Source of the DNA: Streptococcus porcinus
Lineage (GTDB): Bacteria > Bacillota > Bacilli > Lactobacillales > Streptococcaceae
Direction: 5' to 3'
DNA: 64,000 bases
NCBI RefSeq assembly: GCF_901542335.1
Contig: NZ_LR594036.1
Span: 620,001 to 684,000 of the forward strand
Part shown: positions 58,716 to 64,000 of the stretch, piece by piece
Layout of the letters: every line of letters starts with the position of its first letter
How positions within the stretch are numbered: position 1 is the stretch's first letter
Translations under genes and position numbers: made by a program
The notes under the pieces: generated by a model
What the model was told of the DNA's origin: nothing
Seen by the model: the letters and a program-made list of their open reading frames with translations, nothing else
Database searches by the model: none

Positions 58716-59470
58716 CAAAAATTATTGAATTAATTGACGCTTCCCTAACTGTTAATAATGGTTTTGATGATCATAAAACCATTCTAGATAATGTTAACCT
58801 GACCATTTATGAGCATGATTTCATCACTGTTTTAGGGGGAAATGGTGCGGGTAAGTCAACCCTTTTTAACGTGATTGCGGGAACCCTGCTTTTGAGCAAA
58901 GGACAAATTAAAATCTTAGGACATGATGTAACGCGTATGGGAGCTGAGCGCCGGGCAAATTATTTGGCACGGGTTTTCCAAGATCCGAAAATGGGTACGG
59001 CACCTAGAATGACAGTAGCAGAGAATCTCCTAATTGCTGAGAAACGAGGCGATAAACGACGCCTGATAAAACGCTCCTTACAGACTAGAAGTAGCTATTT
59101 CTTGGAACTCCTAGCTAAGACTGGCAATGGCTTGGAAAATCACCTTGAAACACCAACAGGTTTACTTTCAGGTGGTCAGCGTCAGGCACTCAGCTTACTC
59201 ATGGCCACACTCAAGCGTCCAGATTTACTACTCTTAGACGAGCACACAGCAGCCCTAGATCCCAAAACCAGTCTGGCTTTAATGAACTTGACCGATACTT
59301 TTGTCAGAGAGGACCATTTAACGGCTCTGATGATTACCCATCACATGGAAGACGCCTTGACTTATGGGAATCGACTAATTGTCATGAAAGATGGTAAAAT
59401 CATCAAGGACTTGGATCAAAAAGCTAAAGCAGAACTCAGTATCGCCGATTACTACCAGATTTTTGAATAA
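58712..59470 (+). CDS. trpZ: ABC transporter ATP-binding protein TrpZ
   Basis: Protein of 252 residues. Walker A GGNGAGKST is near residue 45, the Q-loop in FQDPKMGTAPRMTV, the signature LSGGQRQA and Walker B LLLLDEHTAALDP. In Walker B the usual Pro after DE is His, a variant seen in this ABC branch. It powers TrpXY. Terminator follows directly. Confidence 0.88.
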   Translation: MTKIIELIDASLTVNNGFDDHKTILDNVNLTIYEHDFITVLGGNGAGKSTLFNVIAGTLLLSKGQIKILGHDVTRMGAERRANYLARVFQDPKMGTAPRMTVAENLLIAEKRGDKRRLIKRSLQTRSSYFLELLAKTGNGLENHLETPTGLLSGGQRQALSLLMATLKRPDLLLLDEHTAALDPKTSLALMNLTDTFVREDHLTALMITHHMEDALTYGNRLIVMKDGKIIKDLDQKAKAELSIADYYQIFE

Positions 59471-59483
59471 GAGGCAAAGAGAA

Positions 59484-59508
59484 GTCTTGATTTTTCAAGG
59501 CTTTTTTT
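59484..59508 (+). terminator. Terminator of trpXYZ
   Basis: GTCTTGA pairs with TCAAGGC (one G-U) over TTTT, followed by seven T. Confidence 0.75.
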
Positions 59509-59653
59509 GAGAATAGTTGGCACTTCTGAGATAGGAGATAGCAAAAAAAGATGAAAATATGGTATACTATTAAGGAGTGTAGCAAAGCTACAAAACAGTA
59601 ATTCGACTTACCATGTAAGGACCGTTTGTAATAAATAATCTTAAAGGAGTATC

Positions 59654-61315
59654 ATGAGTGATATAAAAATTATCGCCTTGGGAGGAGTTCGTGAATATGG
59701 AAAGAACTTCTACTTGGTAGAAATAAACAATTCGATATTTATCTTAGACGCTGGTTTAAAATACCCAGAGAACGAACAATTAGGAGTGGATCTTGTTATC
59801 CCTAATTTGGATTACCTTATTGAAAATAAAGATAAGGTACAAGGTGTATTCTTAAGCCACGGCCATGCCGATGCCATTGGAGCTTTGCCCTACCTATTAG
59901 CAGAAGTACCCGTACCTGTTTTTGGTTCTGAGCTCACCATAGAACTATCCAAGCTCTTTGTTAAAAGTAACAATGCAACTAAGAAATTTAACAATTTTCA
60001 TATTGTTGATAGTGAAACAGAGATTGAATTCCGTGATGGTTTGGTTTCTTTCTTTAGCACTACCCACTCAATCCCAGAAACCTTGGGAGTAGTTATCGGC
60101 ACCGACCGTGGAAATATTGTCTATACAGGTGATTTTAAATTTGACCAGGCGGCGCGTGAAGGTTACCAGACAGACCTAGCTCGTCTAGCTGAGATTGGTA
60201 AAGAAGGTGTTCTTGCTTTACTATCAGCTTCTGCCAATGCCACTTCAGTTGTGCAAACAGCCAGTGAAACTGAAGTTGGTGATGAGATGAACCAAGTTAT
60301 AGGCGATGCAGAAGGTCGTGTGATTATTGCAGCCGTTGCTTCAAATTTAGTCCGCATTCAGCAGGTTTTTGACTCAGCAGCAGCTTCTGGCAGACGCGTG
60401 GTTCTGACTGGTAGTGATGTGGAAAATGTAGTGCGCACAGCTATCCGTCTGAAAAAATTAACGCTGATTGACGAAAAATTGTTAATCAAGCCAAAAGACA
60501 TGTCTAAATATGAAGACCATGAACTCATTGTCCTTGAAGCAGGACGCATGGGCGAGCCAATTGTGAGCTTGCAAAAAATGGCAATAGGTCGTCACCGTTT
60601 TGTTAATATTAAAAAAGGTGATTTGGTCTATATCATCACTACACCAAATGTTGCTAAAGAAGCGATGGTTGCGCGTGTTGAAAACCTCATTTATAAAGCA
60701 GGGGGTTCAGTCAACCTCATTACTCAAAATTTACGAGTTTCAGGCCATGCTAATGGACGTGACTTGCAGTTAATGCTTAACTTAATCAAACCGAAATATT
60801 TGTTCCCGATTCAGGGTGAATACCGTGATTTAGCAGCCCATGCTGAGTTAGCAGAAGAGATTGGGCTTTTCCCAGAAAATATCTACATTGTTAAACGTGG
60901 TGATATCATGGTTCTCAACCAAGAGGGCTTCTTGCATGAAGGTGCGATTCCTGCTAGCGATGTCATGATTGACGGTAATGCCATCGGAGATGTCGGTAAC
61001 ATTGTTCTGCGTGACCGTAAAGTCTTATCAGAAGATGGGATCTTTATTGTTGTTATCACCGTTAGCAAGCGTGAAAAGAGAATCATTTCAAAAGCTAAGG
61101 TCAATACTCGTGGCTTTGTTTACGTTAAAAAGAGCCGTGATATTCTGCGAGAAAGTGCAGAATTGGTCAATACAACAGTGGGGAATTACCTGCAACAAGA
61201 CAATTTTGATTGGGGCGAACTCAAAGGATCTGTCCGCGACGAGCTGTCTAAATTCTTGTTTGAACAAACCAAACGTCGTCCAGCTATTCTTCCAGTAGTC
61301 ATGGAAGTCCGTTAA
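59654..61315 (+). CDS. rnjB: Ribonuclease J2 (degenerate active site)
   Basis: Protein of 553 residues. Metallo-beta-lactamase and beta-CASP domains fill the first 400 residues and a C-terminal domain the rest. The metal motif reads SHGHADAIG at residues 68-76 where RNase J1 has HGHEDHIGG, so a His ligand is Ala. The later motif LLSASANATS lacks the usual Asp of LLSDSTNA. This is the known pattern of streptococcal J2, which works as partner of J1 in mRNA decay. An extended -10 (TGGTATACT) and AAAGGAG lie upstream. Confidence 0.93.
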   Translation: MSDIKIIALGGVREYGKNFYLVEINNSIFILDAGLKYPENEQLGVDLVIPNLDYLIENKDKVQGVFLSHGHADAIGALPYLLAEVPVPVFGSELTIELSKLFVKSNNATKKFNNFHIVDSETEIEFRDGLVSFFSTTHSIPETLGVVIGTDRGNIVYTGDFKFDQAAREGYQTDLARLAEIGKEGVLALLSASANATSVVQTASETEVGDEMNQVIGDAEGRVIIAAVASNLVRIQQVFDSAAASGRRVVLTGSDVENVVRTAIRLKKLTLIDEKLLIKPKDMSKYEDHELIVLEAGRMGEPIVSLQKMAIGRHRFVNIKKGDLVYIITTPNVAKEAMVARVENLIYKAGGSVNLITQNLRVSGHANGRDLQLMLNLIKPKYLFPIQGEYRDLAAHAELAEEIGLFPENIYIVKRGDIMVLNQEGFLHEGAIPASDVMIDGNAIGDVGNIVLRDRKVLSEDGIFIVVITVSKREKRIISKAKVNTRGFVYVKKSRDILRESAELVNTTVGNYLQQDNFDWGELKGSVRDELSKFLFEQTKRRPAILPVVMEVR

Positions 61316-61380
61316 GCGATTTCTTGAGACATACAAAAGTATACTAGTTACAATAGGGGGTCAGTTCCCTTTGACAATTG

Positions 61381-61430
61381 ATGAGTGAGATAGTCAGCTT
61401 CGATGCATTGGCCAATCTCACTCATTTTTC
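61381..61430 (+). terminator. Terminator after rnjB
   Basis: ATGAGTGAGAT pairs perfectly with ATCTCACTCAT over a 23-base loop, followed by a T run. Confidence 0.75.
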
Positions 61431-61458
61431 ATCATTGAAATGAATAGAAAGGCATTAT

Positions 61459-62244
61459 ATGGCAACTATATCAATTGAATACCGTTCAGAAGTATTAGAG
61501 ATGGAACGACAAGTAAATGTGATTTATCCAGACCAATCCTCACTAGCTATTGAGGAGCAAGGAGATACTGATATTCCTGTCTTATACCTTCTTCATGGAA
61601 TGGGTGGAAATGAAAATTCTTGGCAAAAAAGAACCGACATTGAACGTCTGCTCAGACATACTAATCTGATTGTGGTCATGCCATCAACTGATTTGGGCTG
61701 GTATACAGATACTGCTTCTGGTCTCTCATATTATCAAGCGATAGCCAGCGAATTACCACAAGTTCTGCGCAGCTTTTTCCCTAATATGACCCAAAAACGT
61801 GAAAAAACCTTTATTGCAGGCCTTTCTATGGGAGGTTATGGTGCCTATAAGATAGCCTTAAAAACCAATCGTTTTTCTTACGCAGCTTCTTTTTCTGGAG
61901 CACTAACGACACCTGAGGCTGTTTTTGATAAGATGGATGATAATACTGTCAAATATTGGCGGGGCGTCTTTGGTGATTTGGATGCTAGTCAGATTGAGCA
62001 ACACCAATTAAGAGCTATGGTTCCTGAATCAGATTTACAAACCCATTTCTATGCTTGGTGTGGTTATGAAGATTTCCTATTTGATGCTAATGAGAGAGCA
62101 GTTGCGCAATTACAAGAACTCGGACTTGATATTAGCTATAAAAAGGATCATGGTACCCATGATTGGTATTATTGGAACCAGCAACTAGAAGTGCTTTTGG
62201 AGTGGTTACCAATCCGTTATGTCAAAGAAGAGAGACTCTCATGA
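61459..62244 (+). CDS. Esterase of the EstA/esterase D type
   Basis: Protein of 261 residues, alpha/beta hydrolase. YLLHGMGGNENSW near residue 35 forms the oxyanion side, the nucleophile Ser is in AGLSMGGYGAY near 117, and the terminal His lies in DHGTHDWYYWN near 235. It resembles lactic-acid-bacterial tributyrin esterase EstA. Cytosolic, no signal peptide. The start is supported by AGAAAGG. Confidence 0.87.
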   Translation: MATISIEYRSEVLEMERQVNVIYPDQSSLAIEEQGDTDIPVLYLLHGMGGNENSWQKRTDIERLLRHTNLIVVMPSTDLGWYTDTASGLSYYQAIASELPQVLRSFFPNMTQKREKTFIAGLSMGGYGAYKIALKTNRFSYAASFSGALTTPEAVFDKMDDNTVKYWRGVFGDLDASQIEQHQLRAMVPESDLQTHFYAWCGYEDFLFDANERAVAQLQELGLDISYKKDHGTHDWYYWNQQLEVLLEWLPIRYVKEERLS

Positions 62245-62260
62245 GACTTGGAGACCAACG

Positions 62261-62992
62261 ATGAAGAAATTCTTAAAAGCCTTATTCTGGTTGCCCTTAA
62301 AGATTCTCCAAGTGATTTGGCGGATTATTTGGGGCTTTCTACAAACAATTATCATTCTGGCTATTCTTATTTTTGGACTACTCTATTATGCTAATCACAG
62401 TGATTCAGCCTTAGCTAATCAGATTTCAACTGTCAGTGATAAAATTGTTAGACTATACAATGTTTGGAATAATACACAGACAAAAGTAGAGAAACAGGTT
62501 AAACAAACCTTAAATGCTGATCATCTCCAGCACACTCATGGGGTTAAGTGGCCTGATAACCAGGCGAAGGTCTATATCAAAACAACTAATCCTATTTTTC
62601 ATAATGCTTATCAGGCTGCCTTAAATAATTGGAATAGTACCGGAGCTTTCCGCTTTATAGTGGTCGACGATAGTCGTAAAGCAGATATCATCGCTGATGA
62701 ATCTAATGATAAAACAGCCAATGCAGCTGGTCTAGCCAACGTTGAGAGTCAGCCACTGACACAAACCATAACTAGTGTCAAAATGTATTTGAATGCCTAT
62801 TACCTATTAGATGACCGGTATGGTTACAGTAGTGAGCGAATTGTACACACTGCTGAACATGAGTTGGGGCATGCTATCGGCTTAGAACATACTGATGATC
62901 AAGTCTCTGTTATGCAGACAGCAGGTTCCTTTTATGGCATTCAAGCAGCAGATGTAGCGCGTGTCAAAAATCTCTATGAGAAAAAGAATTAA
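62261..62992 (+). CDS. Membrane-anchored matrixin-like metalloprotease
   Basis: Protein of 243 residues. A basic start and one long hydrophobic segment (about residues 8-42) anchor it. The outer domain has the full metzincin zinc motif HELGHAIGLEH near residues 200-210, with the downstream SVMQTAGSFYG forming a Met-turn-like element. M10A/M12B-type proteases of this size occur in streptococci with no known substrate. The start at 62261 has TTGGAGACCAACG; the longer frame overlaps the esterase and lacks a site. Confidence 0.85.
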   Translation: MKKFLKALFWLPLKILQVIWRIIWGFLQTIIILAILIFGLLYYANHSDSALANQISTVSDKIVRLYNVWNNTQTKVEKQVKQTLNADHLQHTHGVKWPDNQAKVYIKTTNPIFHNAYQAALNNWNSTGAFRFIVVDDSRKADIIADESNDKTANAAGLANVESQPLTQTITSVKMYLNAYYLLDDRYGYSSERIVHTAEHELGHAIGLEHTDDQVSVMQTAGSFYGIQAADVARVKNLYEKKN

Positions 62993-63034
62993 AATTGCCT
63001 CATAAGAGTTTTTAGGTTGAAATAATAACCGAAA

Positions 63035-63058
63035 ATGTCCCCAAATGGGGCTTTTTTT
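63035..63058 (+). terminator. Terminator before the last ABC-F gene
   Basis: CCCC-AAAT-GGGG followed by CTTTTTTT, after the metalloprotease gene. An extended -10 (TGCTACAAT) for the next gene starts in its T run. Confidence 0.6.
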
Positions 63059-63072
63059 GCTACAATGACAGT

Positions 63073-64000
63073 ATGATTATTTTACAAGCAAATAAAATGG
63101 AACGTTCCTTTTCAGGAGATGTTTTATTTCAGAATGTTAGCCTCCAAATCGATGAACGTGACCGCATCGCCTTAGTTGGTCCAAATGGCGTTGGTAAGTC
63201 AACCTTATTGAAAATATTAGTGGGTGAAGAAGCTCCCACTAGTGGTGAGATGAATAAGAAAAAAGACTTAAGCCTATCATATCTGGCTCAGGATAGCCGT
63301 TTTGAGTCACGTCATACAATCTATCAGGAGATGTTAGCTGTTTTTGAGGATCTCCGCCAAGATGAAGCTCGCTTACGACAAATGGAAAGCCAAATGGGTC
63401 AGCTTAGTGGGGAAGCCTTGCAAAAACTCATGCAGGATTATGACCGTCTAACAGAATCCTTCCGTCTTCGTAAGGGCTTTAGCTATGAGTCGGATATTAA
63501 AGCTATTTTAAATGGCTTTAAATTTGACCAAAGCATGTGGGACATGCCCATAGCAGCTTTATCAGGTGGCCAAAATACCCGACTGGCCTTAGCAAAAATG
63601 CTCCTAGAAAAACCAGATTTATTAGTGCTAGATGAGCCCACCAACCATTTGGACATTGAAACCATCGCGTGGTTAGAAAACTACCTCTCCAATTATCAAG
63701 GTGCCCTCCTTATTGTCAGCCATGACCGTTACTTTTTAGACAAAGTGGCTACTGTCACATTTGATTTGCAAAAAAACGGCCTTGACCGCTACGTGGGGAA
63801 CTATTCCCGGTTTGTTGACTTGAAGGCCGCAAAGTTAGCTAACCAAGAAAAAAACTATGACAAACAGCAAAAAGAAATTGCTAAGCTAGAAGAATTTGTG
63901 CAAAAAAACATCGTCAGAGCCTCAACCACCAAGCGCGCTCAAGCAAGGCGAAAACAGTTGGAGAAAATTGACCGCCTAGAAAAACCAAGTGCCAGCACCA
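63073..64000 (+). CDS. ABC-F family ATPase (3' truncated by window end)
   Basis: The frame is open to the window edge (309 codons). Domain 1 is complete: Walker A GPNGVGKST near residue 36, signature ALSGGQ and Walker B LLVLDEPTNHLD. The basic inter-domain linker begins near residue 240 (KQQKEIAKLEEFVQKN, RAQARRKQLEKI). The second ABC domain lies outside. It resembles the housekeeping YdiF/YfmR-type translation factors rather than the atypical ABC-F at 9193-10686. The start codon lacks a strong ribosome site and lies only about eight bases after the -10, so the transcript may be almost leaderless. Confidence 0.88.
   Translation, partial: MIILQANKMERSFSGDVLFQNVSLQIDERDRIALVGPNGVGKSTLLKILVGEEAPTSGEMNKKKDLSLSYLAQDSRFESRHTIYQEMLAVFEDLRQDEARLRQMESQMGQLSGEALQKLMQDYDRLTESFRLRKGFSYESDIKAILNGFKFDQSMWDMPIAALSGGQNTRLALAKMLLEKPDLLVLDEPTNHLDIETIAWLENYLSNYQGALLIVSHDRYFLDKVATVTFDLQKNGLDRYVGNYSRFVDLKAAKLANQEKNYDKQQKEIAKLEEFVQKNIVRASTTKRAQARRKQLEKIDRLEKPSAST

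Overview
The window is low-GC Firmicute DNA from a Streptococcus chromosome. The genus is well supported by the dltXABCD operon, the maltodextrin block malG-malF-malX/malR-malQ-glgP, the block miaA-hflX-hyp-rnz-SDR-recJ-apt, a GlnP with two fused binding domains, a degenerate RNase J2, a PavA/Fbp-type NFACT protein, and an rmlA-rmlC-rmlB rhamnose cluster. An acetolactate synthase/decarboxylase pair (alsS-aldB) indicates acetoin formation. Together with gene order this fits a Voges-Proskauer-positive pyogenic-group species such as S. uberis or a relative. The species assignment is inference. There is no insertion sequence, prophage, CRISPR array, rRNA or tRNA that I can see. This is ordinary core chromosome, and the novelty lies mainly in 5' leaders and operators.

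Layout. 0-6.5 kb: end of a FetAB-type metal ABC exporter, an MFS transporter behind a structured leader, a hotdog thioesterase, rsuA, a CorA-like channel and aminopeptidase pepS. 6.5-10.7 kb: a DUF4044 mini-protein, obg with small ORFs behind it, pnuC, and an ABC-F ATPase preceded by an attenuator-like leader with a three-codon upstream ORF. 11-16 kb: glnPQ (with a GlnR box) divergent from uvrB. 16-21 kb: dltXABCD for D-alanylation of teichoic acid, with an exact CiaR-type direct repeat upstream. 21-30 kb: maltodextrin uptake and breakdown, with LacI-type operators sitting inside the spacers of both the malX and malQ promoters. 30-44 kb: housekeeping genes for tRNA modification (trhO, miaA, trmK, rnz), ribosome rescue (hflX), and DNA replication and repair (recJ, dnaD, nth), plus apt, a ZIP transporter and a DadA-like flavoenzyme.

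44-48 kb: dTDP-rhamnose genes rmlA-C-B and a membrane GT2 glycosyltransferase, then a small decayed gene. 48-56.5 kb: a lactonase, a NUDIX hydrolase, an AI-2E-family membrane protein, a TPR protein, alsS-aldB behind a CodY-like palindrome, and the NFACT/RqcH-like fibronectin-binding protein. 56.5-59.5 kb: a trpXYZ-type ABC importer behind a leader peptide with two Trp codons and a terminator, that is, a classical ribosome-stalling attenuator. 59.6-64 kb: rnjB, an esterase, a membrane-anchored matrixin-like protease and the start of a second ABC-F gene that runs off the window.

Main points for follow-up are three transcript leaders (MFS, ABC-F, trpXYZ), predicted operators for CiaR, GlnR, CodY and MalR, a frameshifted mini-gene at 47964-48156, and several genes of less than 60 codons that are easily missed.
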